Shown: positions 6,850-13,741, counted from the stretch's first letter. The stretch is 13,741 nt of DNA from Clostridiaceae bacterium (GCA_012728535.1 JAAYEX010000274.1:1-13741), one strand, 5' to 3'. The notes: generated by a model not told the origin, from the letters alone. Numbers and translations are program-made.

Positions 6850-7281
6850 ATGGACGAAATTTTCTTGATCTTTTATTCACGTGCTCAGCATAATCTCGTT
6901 ATGGGTAAAGTGAGCTTAGATCCACAAGGTGCTTTAGCACACAGACTGCGGTATTTGCGTTCAGTTAAAAAGCTGAAGCAAGTCGATGTGGCATCTGCAA
7001 TAAATATCAGCTCGCGGACCTATTCCAATTATGAACGTGCCTATAGAATGCCTGACCTCAGGATCCTGGCCTCTCTGGCCGATTTTTTCAATGTGTCTAC
7101 GGATTATCTGTTGGGCCGGACGACCCTGCCTCATTGCTACCCCAGAAACAAAAAAGAATTGGAAGATGTAACGAATGCAAGTGTCGCAATCTTTAAGGTC
7201 GCGGACTCCCAGCTGGATAATGAAGCCTTATATAAAGAAGCTTTCTCTGAAACTGAAGAGGATGAAGCAGAGGATAATTAA
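6850..7281 (+). CDS. XRE-family transcriptional regulator
   Basis: A 143-residue protein. Residues about 30-90 form a Cro/CI-type helix-turn-helix: HRLRYLR, then KQVDVASAINISSRTYSNYE with the recognition helix, then PDLRILASLADFFNVSTDYLLGR, the standard XRE ending. The tail (100-143) is acidic and unassigned. The start is uncertain. ATG 6850 has GGAG only 1 nt upstream, too close for a normal ribosome binding site. TTG 6865 and ATG 6901 are alternatives, and ATG 6901 still leaves the whole HTH but also lacks a clear site. A stop at 6826 rules out earlier starts. It is divergent from the molybdenum hydroxylase across 275 bp, so it may regulate that gene, itself, or both. It converges on the P-loop/Asp23 gene with a 4-bp overlap. 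Confidence 0.88.
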   Translation: MDEIFLIFYSRAQHNLVMGKVSLDPQGALAHRLRYLRSVKKLKQVDVASAINISSRTYSNYERAYRMPDLRILASLADFFNVSTDYLLGRTTLPHCYPRNKKELEDVTNASVAIFKVADSQLDNEALYKEAFSETEEDEAEDN

Positions 7282-8447
7282 AGACCGCCCGGCTCATAGA
7301 GCAGCTTAGCTTTCATGGCATCGATAGACTCTTTACTTCGTTTTTTTGCGACACGCATAGCCCGAACATTAATCGCCAGAACATTAATAGAAGTGTAAAA
7401 CTCAACACCCCCGCTTACTGCAGCCTGTACCTGGGCCAAAATTTCCTGTGTAGATGAACCATAAAAGATGTAGAGATCCAAGCTGATGATGATGCCATAG
7501 GATTCTTTGCGGATCTTAGTATCAACCACCTGTTCTACACCTTCAATCCGCAGGGCTAGCAGACTGATCAGGTCTCTCATCGCTTCATCGGAAATAGAGA
7601 AATTTCCCAGGGTGGAAAAAGTGGGCCGGACGACCGTTCGCTCCTGGTCGCTTTCGGTGGAAGTGTAAGTCTGGCTGCGGTCAAAACGCCTTATCAACTT
7701 TTGCAGAGGTTCTGTAAAGTAACCGGAGAAATCGTGCTTAATCTCCATGCTGGGGACAGGAATGGTATGTTTACCTTCAGAAAGACGGGTCTGTCGCGCT
7801 TGATTTCGTTCTTCTTCTGTAGTGACATCCTCAATCCGCAACTTGATCGCAGGCTGGTTGAGCCAGAGATTATTGCATATTTTTTCGAGCATGGCGTCAG
7901 AGGTGCCGATGATCATCAGGGCCGGAGGCATATGTTCGCTCAGGGCCCGCCTCATATTTTCCGACCGGGTCGGATCATCAAAAATAGCACGGCGCACTGA
8001 CTCTATCTTGGTCTCAGCCCGCTTGGCTGAAGTACCGGCCACTATGCTGCTACCATGGATCAGCAGACCATCGTCTATGATATATTCAATTCTGTATTCT
8101 CTGGCTATGCGAATAGCAGCGGTGCTTTTGCCGCTGCCGCTTTGTCCGACAAAAGATATGACAGCGATATTTTCCAGCTGTTGACGTATTTCAGCCTGAG
8201 ACCGTTCCTCGTAAGCACGTTCCCGCTCTGTAATCTGTGTCAGTACTGCATCGGCAATGCGGCCAAAGGGATTGAAAAAAGGGACCTGGCCCGAAAAAGG
8301 TTCATCCGCTTCTCTTTGTTCAGCATCTTTTTCCAGTTTTCTGACAGCATCAGCCGCCAGCTCTTCCTCATCGGCAACTTTATGCCGCCGCAGAACAGTG
8401 TCTTCCTTTTTTTTGCTTTTTTTTCTGCGCCTTAGCCAATCAAACAT
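7278..8447 (-). CDS. P-loop NTPase fused to an Asp23/Gls24-like domain
   Basis: A 389-residue, probably cytoplasmic or membrane-associated protein. Residues 1-50 are highly charged and Lys/Arg-rich (RRRKKSKKK at 6-14). Residues about 94-255 form an NTPase-like domain with a clear Walker A, GQSGSGKST at 101-109. IIDDG at 123-127 and ALMIIGTS at 176-183 are candidate acidic and beta-strand elements. Residues about 276-365 resemble the Asp23/Gls24 envelope-stress fold (PF03780 type): NFSISDEAM, IEGVEQVVD, GIIISLDLYIFYG and INVLAINVRAM match its strand and helix pattern. Asp23 itself is a small membrane-anchored protein; fusion to an NTPase is less usual. It is the last gene of the serS-yigZ-yebC run, 41 nt after yebC. 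Its ribosome binding site is weak (GGTAGAG), so it may depend on upstream translation. Substrate and role are unknown. Confidence 0.82.
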   Translation of the reverse strand: MFDWLRRRKKSKKKEDTVLRRHKVADEEELAADAVRKLEKDAEQREADEPFSGQVPFFNPFGRIADAVLTQITERERAYEERSQAEIRQQLENIAVISFVGQSGSGKSTAAIRIAREYRIEYIIDDGLLIHGSSIVAGTSAKRAETKIESVRRAIFDDPTRSENMRRALSEHMPPALMIIGTSDAMLEKICNNLWLNQPAIKLRIEDVTTEEERNQARQTRLSEGKHTIPVPSMEIKHDFSGYFTEPLQKLIRRFDRSQTYTSTESDQERTVVRPTFSTLGNFSISDEAMRDLISLLALRIEGVEQVVDTKIRKESYGIIISLDLYIFYGSSTQEILAQVQAAVSGGVEFYTSINVLAINVRAMRVAKKRSKESIDAMKAKLLYEPGGL

Positions 8448-8488
8448 TTACTCTACCGGAAGCTGTATCACTAATTGCGGTCAGGAGA

Positions 8489-9226
8489 CTAGTCTTCCTC
8501 ATCCTGTTCCCAGTTGTGGTAAACATCCTGTACATCATCGTTGTCTTCAAGCTTATCTATCAAATTTTGCATCTGCTCAAGCTGAAGTGGATCGCTGAGC
8601 TTGTTCCAGGTCAGGGGAACGGGCCCCAGACTCTGCTCCAGAATCGTATATTTTTCAGCAATAGCCTTGCTGACAGCTTCGTAATCTCCGGGTTCAGTCA
8701 TAATGTCTACGATATGTTCGTTGTCGAGATCGATGTCTTCCGCTCCGGCCTCAAGGGCCAGCATGATAAGTTCGTCTTCGTCGTCAATATATTCGCGTTC
8801 AACAATGACGCTGCCCTTTCTCTCAAAAAGGAAAGATGCGCTGCCATCGGTACCCAGATTTCCGCCGTATTTGTCAAAAATATGTCTGACTTCACCTGCA
8901 GTACGGTTACGGTTTTCCGAGAGTGCCCGCACTATAACTGCAATGCCGCCGGGGCCGTAGCCTTCGTATTGAATATCTATAAGTTGTCCGCCATCGGCGT
9001 CTCCGGAAGCCTTGTCGATTGAGCGCTGGATATTGTCATTAGGCATATTCGAACTCTTGGCCCGGGTGATAATATCCCGTAAGCGTGAATTCTGTTCAGG
9101 GTCAGGGCCTCCCTCACGGACTGCGACCTGTATTTCCTTACCGAATTTGGAGAATATTTTTCCGCGCTTATTGTCTGCTGCTGCCTTGCGGTTCTTAATG
9201 TTATTCCATTTCGAGTGACCAGCCAT
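8489..9226 (-). CDS. yebC: YebC/TACO1-family protein
   Basis: A 245-residue cytoplasmic protein with the diagnostic start MAGHSKWNNIKNRKAAAD, then GKIFSKFGKEI, and YEGYGPGGIAVIV near residues 87-99, followed by the acidic C-terminal domain. Length equals the family norm. The family was first described as DNA-binding regulators (PmpR). Mitochondrial TACO1 and some bacterial members are reported to act on translation, helping ribosomes through difficult proline-rich stretches, so the Pro-rich linker and membrane proteins nearby could be clients; that link is only a guess. GGGAGG lies 4 nt before the ATG. It sits 71 nt after yigZ and 41 nt before the P-loop/Asp23 gene on the same strand. The acidic end (EDNDDVQDVYHNWEQDEED) is typical of the family. 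Confidence 0.96.
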   Translation of the reverse strand: MAGHSKWNNIKNRKAAADNKRGKIFSKFGKEIQVAVREGGPDPEQNSRLRDIITRAKSSNMPNDNIQRSIDKASGDADGGQLIDIQYEGYGPGGIAVIVRALSENRNRTAGEVRHIFDKYGGNLGTDGSASFLFERKGSVIVEREYIDDEDELIMLALEAGAEDIDLDNEHIVDIMTEPGDYEAVSKAIAEKYTILEQSLGPVPLTWNKLSDPLQLEQMQNLIDKLEDNDDVQDVYHNWEQDEED

Positions 9227-9297
9227 TTAGCCTCCCACCTCTCTAAAGATATCTTAAATGTATTATTTCTATTTATATTGTCTCACATGAGCAAGAC

Positions 9298-9936
9298 TCA
9301 TGGGACGGCCAAAAAGCGTTCTCCCTGCGGAATGAGCTCACCACTTCCGGCTGTAATATCCTGAACCAGAAATTGAAGTTCACTGACCATCTCGGCATTC
9401 GCGCCCACCAGTAGTTTTACTTTCTCGGCAAACTGCGCTTCATCCTGATAAAAACCTGCGGCCTCCAAACGGGAGATCAATTTGTCAAAAACGCTATACT
9501 CCACTTCCAGAGAGAACAAATGATAACGGCAGTATTTTTTAAAACCGGCTTCAGCCAAAGCGACTGCAGCAGCCTGCGAATAGGCACGTGCCAGGCCGCC
9601 AGTACCAAGAAGTATGCCGCCGAAATACCGGACGACGCATATTGCACCCCGGTCAATGCCGGCACCCTCCAGGACGTCCAAAACCGGACGCCCACCGGTA
9701 CCCTGCGGCTCTCCGTCGTCAGAATACTTCTGAATCAGGTAGGGACTGTTGGTCTTCCAGGCATAGACATAATGGCGTGCCGCCGGGTATTCTTCCTTCA
9801 TTCGCTCGAGAAAACGAATCGCATCGTCTTCAGAAACGATTGGAGCACAGATACCAATGAAGCGAGACCGCTTAATTGTATATTCCCGTCTGGCCTCTGT
9901 GGCAATGGATATATAACTTTCTTCCTGCATTGGCAT
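9298..9936 (-). CDS. yigZ: YigZ/IMPACT family protein (UPF0029)
   Basis: A 212-residue protein matching YigZ in length and order. The N-terminal IMPACT domain covers about residues 15-125, with YSDDGEPQGTGGRP at 71-84 and VVRYFGGILLGTGGLARAYS at 101-120. A DUF1949-like C-terminal domain covers about 135-205. The biochemical role in bacteria is unsettled; eukaryotic IMPACT relatives bind GCN1 and damp the GCN2 stress kinase. ATG 9936 has GGAG only 3 nt upstream, while the second ATG (codon 3, 9930) has the same GGAG at 9 nt, so translation may begin at 9930. It lies 33 nt after serS, with a perfect short hairpin between them, and is probably cotranscribed with serS. Confidence 0.93.
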   Translation of the reverse strand: MPMQEESYISIATEARREYTIKRSRFIGICAPIVSEDDAIRFLERMKEEYPAARHYVYAWKTNSPYLIQKYSDDGEPQGTGGRPVLDVLEGAGIDRGAICVVRYFGGILLGTGGLARAYSQAAAVALAEAGFKKYCRYHLFSLEVEYSVFDKLISRLEAAGFYQDEAQFAEKVKLLVGANAEMVSELQFLVQDITAGSGELIPQGERFLAVP

Positions 9937-9948
9937 GTGCTCCGCTGC

Positions 9949-9964
9949 TGCCGCCTGGGCGGCA
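9949..9964 (-). other. Intercistronic hairpin between serS and yigZ
   Basis: TGCCGCC and GGCGGCA form perfect 7-base arms separated by 2 nt, just after the serS stop and about 9 nt before the GGAG of yigZ. There is no U-tract, so full termination is unlikely. It could stabilise the serS end of the mRNA or mask the yigZ ribosome binding site. Confidence 0.5.
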
Positions 9965-9969
9965 AATCA

Positions 9970-11250
9970 TTACAGTGGGCGAATAATCTCAATGCCGCCC
10001 ATGTATGGACGCAGTACCTCTGGTACGACAATGCTTCCGTCCGCCTGCTGGTTTTGTTCTGCAATGGCAGGCAGGACTCGTGAAGTCGCCAGACCGGAGC
10101 CGTTAAGTGTGTCGCAGAATTCGACTTTTCCGTCTTCATCTCGACGGAAACGAACATTGCCGCGCCTGGACTGATAGTCACCGGCATTGGAGACAGAACT
10201 GACTTCCTTGTAGCCTTCCATGCTCGGAATCCAGATCTCAATATCGTAGGTCTTCTTCATGGCAGCTCCGACATCTCCGGCAGCCAACTTGACCAGCTGA
10301 TAGTGGAGGCCCAGGCCTTCAACCAATTCACAGGCTTTTCTTACCAACTCATCCAGGGCGTCCTCAGACTCCTCAGGTTTTGCAAACTGGAACATTTCCA
10401 CTTTGTTGAATTGATGACCTCTGATCATTCCGCGTTCATTGGCGCCGTGGGATCCGGCCTCCCGGCGGAAACAGGCGGTGTAGGCGAAAAGTTTATGTGG
10501 AAGCTCATCTTCAGACATGATTTCATCCCGGTGGTAATTGACCAGAGCCGTTTCAGCTGTGGGTAAGAGGAAACGGAAGTTATCGTCATTGCTGCGAATC
10601 TCGAAAATGTCGCCCAGAAATTTGGGGAACTGTCCAGCAGCGTAGCCGGCATCATAGTTCAGCAGATACGGCGGCATGACCATTTCATAACCGTCAGCCA
10701 GATGTGCATCTATAAAATAGTTGATTAAGGCCCATTCAAGGCGAGCACCCATACCGGTGTATAACCAGAAGCCGCTTCCGGACAACTTTGCCCCGCGCTC
10801 ATAATCAATCATGCCGGTTGCGGTCAAAAGATCAACATGATGCTTGGGCTCAAAATCGAACACCCTCTCTTCACCGAAAGTGTGGACGACCTGATTGGCT
10901 TCCTTGCCGCCTGCGACAACATCGTCAGCAGGCATGTTCGGCAGCCCTTGCAGGTAGACATCTTGTTCCTCCTGCATGGCATCTATGGATTCGTCATTGG
11001 AATGAATTGCTTCACTAAGCGCCTTCAGCTCGTCCAGCAAGGCAGTAGTGTCCTGACCGGCCTTTTTCAACTTGGGGATCTCAGCAGATTTCTTATTGCG
11101 TTCGGCTTTAAGATTCTCAGTAGTGTGCATCAGGGCACGCCGGGCAGCATCTTTTTCCAGAAATTCTGAAAAATCAATATCAAGCCCTCTCTTAGCCAGT
11201 TTTGCGGCAGCCTCTTCGGGATTATTGCGGATATATACGATATCTAACAT
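9970..11250 (-). CDS. serS: Seryl-tRNA synthetase
   Basis: A 426-residue class II aminoacyl-tRNA synthetase of normal length. It charges tRNA-Ser, and in selenium users also tRNA-Sec, in the cytoplasm. The N-terminal coiled coil (about 28-100) opens with MLDIVYIRNNPEE. TAETAL at 231-236, motif 2 FRREAGSHG at 261-269 and motif 3 NGSGLATSR at 383-391 are all present, as is KTYDIEIWIPS near 333-343, which positions serine and ATP. The start has GGAGG about 6 nt upstream. It heads the probable operon serS-yigZ-yebC-P-loop/Asp23. No T-box leader is seen in the 207 nt upstream, so control differs from many Firmicute serS genes. Confidence 0.98.
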   Translation of the reverse strand: MLDIVYIRNNPEEAAAKLAKRGLDIDFSEFLEKDAARRALMHTTENLKAERNKKSAEIPKLKKAGQDTTALLDELKALSEAIHSNDESIDAMQEEQDVYLQGLPNMPADDVVAGGKEANQVVHTFGEERVFDFEPKHHVDLLTATGMIDYERGAKLSGSGFWLYTGMGARLEWALINYFIDAHLADGYEMVMPPYLLNYDAGYAAGQFPKFLGDIFEIRSNDDNFRFLLPTAETALVNYHRDEIMSEDELPHKLFAYTACFRREAGSHGANERGMIRGHQFNKVEMFQFAKPEESEDALDELVRKACELVEGLGLHYQLVKLAAGDVGAAMKKTYDIEIWIPSMEGYKEVSSVSNAGDYQSRRGNVRFRRDEDGKVEFCDTLNGSGLATSRVLPAIAEQNQQADGSIVVPEVLRPYMGGIEIIRPL

Positions 11251-11378
11251 ATGACTCCTCCATATATTTATAATTATCTGAATGTGTAGCTAATTCTATC
11301 ATAAACCGTCAAATCCCAATGACAGGGCAGGCTGAGTGAAAATGCCAGTTGTTACAGATGACACAAAAGATCTTTTTA

Positions 11379-11408
11379 TTGGGAGTTTTTGCCTGCAGCT
11401 ATTAGAAT
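11379..11408 (+). promoter_or_regulatory. Candidate promoter of the ccdA-tlpA pair
   Basis: TTGGGA (11379-11384) and TAGAAT (11403-11408) are separated by 18 nt; the -35 matches four of six and the -10 five of six. The start would fall about 40 nt before the ccdA ATG. It is a moderate match only. The 207-bp region also carries the divergent serS promoter, for which I see only scattered TTGACG and TAGAAT elements with poor spacing. Confidence 0.4.
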
Positions 11409-11457
11409 GCAAGCTAATCTGTTTTTAAATAATTGCTTGCTTAGATAAGGAATATAT

Positions 11458-12174
11458 ATGCCCGTAATTGATATGCCAACCAATGTGCCCGTTCTTACTG
11501 TTTTTATTCAGGGGCTGGCCAGTTTTTTTTCGCCTTGTATTTTTCCTCTGCTACCTGTCTACATGGGTTATCTGGCGGGAGGCACTTATACCATTAAAGA
11601 AGACGGAACTCTGGAATATCCCCGTAAAAAAGTCATGTTGAACACCTTGTTCTTTGTTTTGGGTATCAGCTTTGCCTTTTTCCTGCTGGGACTGCTTATG
11701 GCAGGCGTGGGGACTTTCTTCAACAAATACAGCCATATCTTCACCCTGGTTGGCGGCATCATAATCCTTCTGTTCGGACTTTACCAATTGGATTTTTTCG
11801 GACCGTCAAAAACTTTGTCCAGAGAACGGCGTCTGCCGATAGCACTGGAAAAGCTGAGTATGAACCCGTTGACAGCCTTGATTATGGGTTTCACGTTCAG
11901 TTTTGCCTGGACACCTTGTGTCGGACCCACCCTCACCAGTGTCCTGATCATGGCTGCCGGAGCTACAACACGTGGCTTGAGCGTTCTTCTGCTCGGAATT
12001 TACTCACTGGGTTTTGTAATCCCTTTTCTCCTGCTGGGTTTATTTACAACGCAGATTCTCGGTTTTTTGAAAAAACGACCCAAAATAATGAAATATGCCG
12101 TGATCATCGGTGGGCTGCTGATGGTCGGTATCGGCGTCTATATGATTTTACAGGTGCTTCCGATAGGCACCTGA
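11458..12174 (+). CDS. ccdA: CcdA-type membrane thiol-disulfide transporter
   Basis: A 238-residue membrane protein with six hydrophobic helices. The two conserved cysteines lie in the expected helices: C27 in FSPCIFPLLP and C154 in WTPCVGPTL. CcdA/DsbD-family proteins pass electrons from cytoplasmic thioredoxin through these cysteines to thiol proteins outside the membrane. No DsbD-like periplasmic domains are fused, which matches the short CcdA form. AAGGA lies 6 nt before the ATG. The TlpA-like lipoprotein gene follows 61 nt later and is the obvious electron acceptor. In a fermentative anaerobe the pair is more likely to serve surface-protein repair or reductive stress than cytochrome c maturation, as in streptococcal CcdA/Etrx systems; this is inference, since no cytochrome c genes are seen here. 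Confidence 0.95.
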   Translation: MPVIDMPTNVPVLTVFIQGLASFFSPCIFPLLPVYMGYLAGGTYTIKEDGTLEYPRKKVMLNTLFFVLGISFAFFLLGLLMAGVGTFFNKYSHIFTLVGGIIILLFGLYQLDFFGPSKTLSRERRLPIALEKLSMNPLTALIMGFTFSFAWTPCVGPTLTSVLIMAAGATTRGLSVLLLGIYSLGFVIPFLLLGLFTTQILGFLKKRPKIMKYAVIIGGLLMVGIGVYMILQVLPIGT

Positions 12175-12185
12175 GCGGCTTAATA

Positions 12186-12199
12186 CATGCGGTCGCATG
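12186..12199 (+). other. Short perfect hairpin between ccdA and the thioredoxin lipoprotein gene
   Basis: CATGCG and CGCATG form a perfect 6-base dyad with a 2-nt gap, 12 nt after the ccdA stop. No U-tract follows, so it is not a simple terminator. It may be an mRNA stability element or chance. Confidence 0.35.
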
Positions 12200-12235
12200 A
12201 ACGTTAATTATCAAATCTGGAAGGATCGGACAAAT

Positions 12236-12847
12236 ATGAAAAACAACACGAAGATATCAATTAAAGTAATTACTTTGCTTATTGCAATGTCGCTTTTTCT
12301 AACAGCTTGTGCTGATACAGCTAATCAACCGGAAGCAAGCGAAAGCGTGACAAGTACCGCAGCTCCGGCAAATAGCGAAAGCACAGGGACTACAGAAGCT
12401 GAGAAGAATGAGGTTTTTGCGCCTGATTTTACACTTCTTGATCAAAACGGTGTCGAACATACCCTTTCAGATTATCTTGGCAAGAAGATCATCATTAATT
12501 TCTGGGCCAGCTGGTGCGGGCCCTGTAAGGCTGAGCTTCCACTCTTGCAGGAGTATTTCCTTGAGCAGGGGGCCAATGGAGGTGAGCTGATTATGCTCGG
12601 TGTGGCAAATCCTTCAGAGGACGCACTGAGTCAGGAGAAAGATCTTGAAGGACTCAAGGATTTTATTGAGGAAAACGAACTCGAATATCCAACGCTGATG
12701 GATCATACCGGTGTTGTTTTCGGCAGTTACGCTGTCAGCGCTTTGCCAACCACATTCTTCATCGATACGGACGGTTCCCTGGTTGGATATTTCCCCGGTG
12801 CTCTAACCCGTGAAATTATTGATTACGCAATGGGACAATTTAAATAA
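12236..12847 (+). CDS. TlpA/ResA-like thioredoxin-fold lipoprotein
   Basis: The chosen start gives 203 residues. A signal with KNNTK and a hydrophobic core ends in the lipobox LTAC, so C25 is the likely lipidated residue and the protein is tethered outside the membrane. A Ser/Thr/Ala/Glu-rich spacer (26-60) follows, then an AhpC-TSA/Redoxin-like thioredoxin fold: APDFTLLDQNG at 62-72, FWASWCGPCK at 89-98 with the redox pair C94 and C97, and the cis-Pro loop ALPTTFF near 174-180. It probably takes electrons from the upstream CcdA and reduces surface disulfides or methionine-sulfoxide reductases. An upstream in-frame ATG at 12197 has no ribosome binding site and would spoil the signal peptide; ATG 12236 has GGAAGGA 10 nt upstream. 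No clear terminator follows. Confidence 0.92.
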   Translation: MKNNTKISIKVITLLIAMSLFLTACADTANQPEASESVTSTAAPANSESTGTTEAEKNEVFAPDFTLLDQNGVEHTLSDYLGKKIIINFWASWCGPCKAELPLLQEYFLEQGANGGELIMLGVANPSEDALSQEKDLEGLKDFIEENELEYPTLMDHTGVVFGSYAVSALPTTFFIDTDGSLVGYFPGALTREIIDYAMGQFK

Positions 12848-13058
12848 ACAGGGATGGATAGCTGATACAGTTGCTCTTTAATGTTGCATAAATACACATA
12901 CACGGTATAGATTAGTCATTAAATTGTTATATAAATAAGGGCGATTCATAGATCTTTATGACCTGATCCGGACTCGAAAAAGTTGCGGGAGCTACATCGG
13001 ATGTGCGATCTGCCGGTTATTTTCAGGCAGAGCCAGCTTGAATTTGCTGTTTTTCTGC

Positions 13059-13087
13059 TTGACAATACTTCTGTGCAAAATTATACT
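13059..13087 (+). promoter_or_regulatory. Near-consensus sigma-A promoter upstream of the ABC ATPase remnant
   Basis: TTGACA (13059-13064) and TATACT (13082-13087) are separated by exactly 17 nt, six of six and five of six matches. The start would be near 13094. It is the best promoter in the window. The roughly 210 bp between the lipoprotein gene and this promoter show no reading frame I can recognise, only a TCTGCC/GGCAGA hairpin at 13009-13031. Confidence 0.75.
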
Positions 13088-13129
13088 TAGTTCATATTTT
13101 CTTCACATTTTAGAAAATAACGATTGTAA

Positions 13130-13741
13130 AAACGCATCTTTAGTCCACCGAGAAGCGGCAATCAAGTTGTTGTATACGGATTTGCCAAGGGCGAATCACC
13201 CTCTGAACAACGGAGGAACTCACATCTCATACAAGTGGATGAAAAAATCGAAGAGTATGTAAAAGTCGCCGGACTTCCCATTGGGTATAAACAATTTGTG
13301 GAAATAGCACGCGAGATCGACAAAACGGGTATCAAGCTGCTCGTCTTTGACGAACCGACAGCTGTTCTGACTGAAAGTGAGGCCGAACGCCTTTGTCACA
13401 TTATGCAGCTCATAGCCGAGCAGGGAATTGCCATTATTTTCATTACGCACAGACTGGATGAAGTTATGTCGATTGCCGACAGCCTGACAATTCTGCGTGA
13501 TGGTGAGCTGGTCGACCATGTTTCCACTGATGAGGTTACTGTAGTAGACATAGCAGGGCGGATGATCGGCCGGAAGATGGAGCGTCTGGTTGAAGTCAAA
13601 GAGGCCCGCGAAGTTATGAGCGATGAAGTCGCTTTAGAACTGAGGAACTTCCACGTTGACATGCCGGGTGAACAAGTTAAGGGCATGAATGTCTCTATTA
13701 ATAAGGGAGAGATTTTCGGCTTTGGCGGACTGGCCGGCCAG
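13130..13741 (+). pseudogene. Sugar ABC transporter ATPase, 5'-truncated and running off the window
   Basis: From GTG 13235 the frame is open for 169 codons to the right edge. It encodes the second half of the first nucleotide-binding domain of a RbsA/MglA-type dual ATPase: LPIGYKQFVEIAREID in the signature-motif position, Walker B LLVFDEP (about residues 35-41), the D-loop, and the H-loop ITHRLDE. Then comes the linker and the start of the second domain, ending in GFGGLAGQ just before its degenerate Walker A lysine. The first Walker A and Q-loop, about 120-150 residues, are absent. A TAA at 13127-13129 closes the frame upstream, and no ATG or good ribosome binding site precedes the homology. 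In another frame 13137-13184 reads SLVHREAAIKLLYTDL, which resembles the segment expected just upstream, suggesting deletion plus frameshift. A sequencing or assembly error is the alternative. Confidence 0.68.

Noticed and set aside
9798..10241. 147-residue minus-strand frame bridging serS and yigZ
   Set aside because: It overlaps two well-supported genes in another frame and shows no family features.
11251..11457. Possible T-box leader for serS
   Set aside because: The 207-bp gap on the minus strand lacks the T-box TGGNACCGCG-like segment and an antiterminator/terminator pair.
12197..12235. Upstream ATG extending the thioredoxin lipoprotein by 13 residues
   Set aside because: No ribosome binding site precedes it, it overlaps a hairpin, and the extension would displace the signal peptide from the N-terminus.
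13034..13054. CAGC...GCTG followed by five T as a terminator
   Set aside because: The stem is only 4 bp with an 8-nt loop, too weak to call, and it sits next to the strong promoter.
13038..13262. 74-residue plus-strand frame as a separate small gene
   Set aside because: It has no ribosome binding site and overlaps the promoter; its only suggestive part (13137-13184) is better read as a frameshifted remnant of the ABC ATPase.

Overview
The window looks like a chromosomal segment of an anaerobic, probably fermentative Clostridia-type Firmicute (Bacillota). The evidence is AGGAGG-like ribosome binding sites on most genes, low-to-mid GC by eye, an Asp23/Gls24-type protein, a SleB-like cell-wall hydrolase, a thioredoxin-like lipoprotein with a Gram-positive lipobox, and a FAD-less xanthine-dehydrogenase-type molybdoenzyme of the kind seen in selenium-using anaerobes. 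No rRNA, tRNA, insertion sequence, phage gene or CRISPR array was seen. Genus cannot be fixed from sequence alone.

Layout. From 1 to 3616 everything reads on the minus strand: a Na+/phosphate-cotransporter-like protein cut by the left edge (1-690), a tiny single-pass membrane protein (771-998), a four-helix membrane protein (1043-1390) translationally coupled to an MFS transporter (1387-2418), a hairpin terminator (2530-2565), and a secreted cell-wall hydrolase with a Thr/Pro/Ala linker (2582-3616). An AT-rich gap (3617-3970) holds candidate control elements and the terminator of the next gene. A fused [2Fe-2S]/molybdenum hydroxylase (3971-6574, minus) has its own promoter and is divergent from an XRE-type regulator (6850-7281, plus).

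The regulator runs tail-to-tail into a likely minus-strand housekeeping operon, serS > yigZ > yebC > P-loop/Asp23 fusion (11250 down to 7278). The opposing stop codons share one TTAA. Divergent from serS is a plus-strand redox pair, ccdA and a TlpA-like lipoprotein (11458-12847). They probably move reducing power across the membrane to a surface thioredoxin-like protein. The right end carries a near-consensus sigma-A-type promoter (13059-13087), followed by a sugar ABC transporter ATPase reading frame. That frame lacks the first Walker A and Q-loop and has an in-frame stop just upstream, so it looks 5'-truncated or decayed. It runs off the right edge.

Most genes belong to known families. The less explained items are the MFS/four-helix/tiny-membrane-protein cassette, the P-loop-Asp23 fusion in the yebC operon, the XRE gene whose 5' end is embedded in palindromes without a proper ribosome binding site, and the broken ABC gene behind an intact promoter. 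I did not find a convincing wholly new defence or mobile system.
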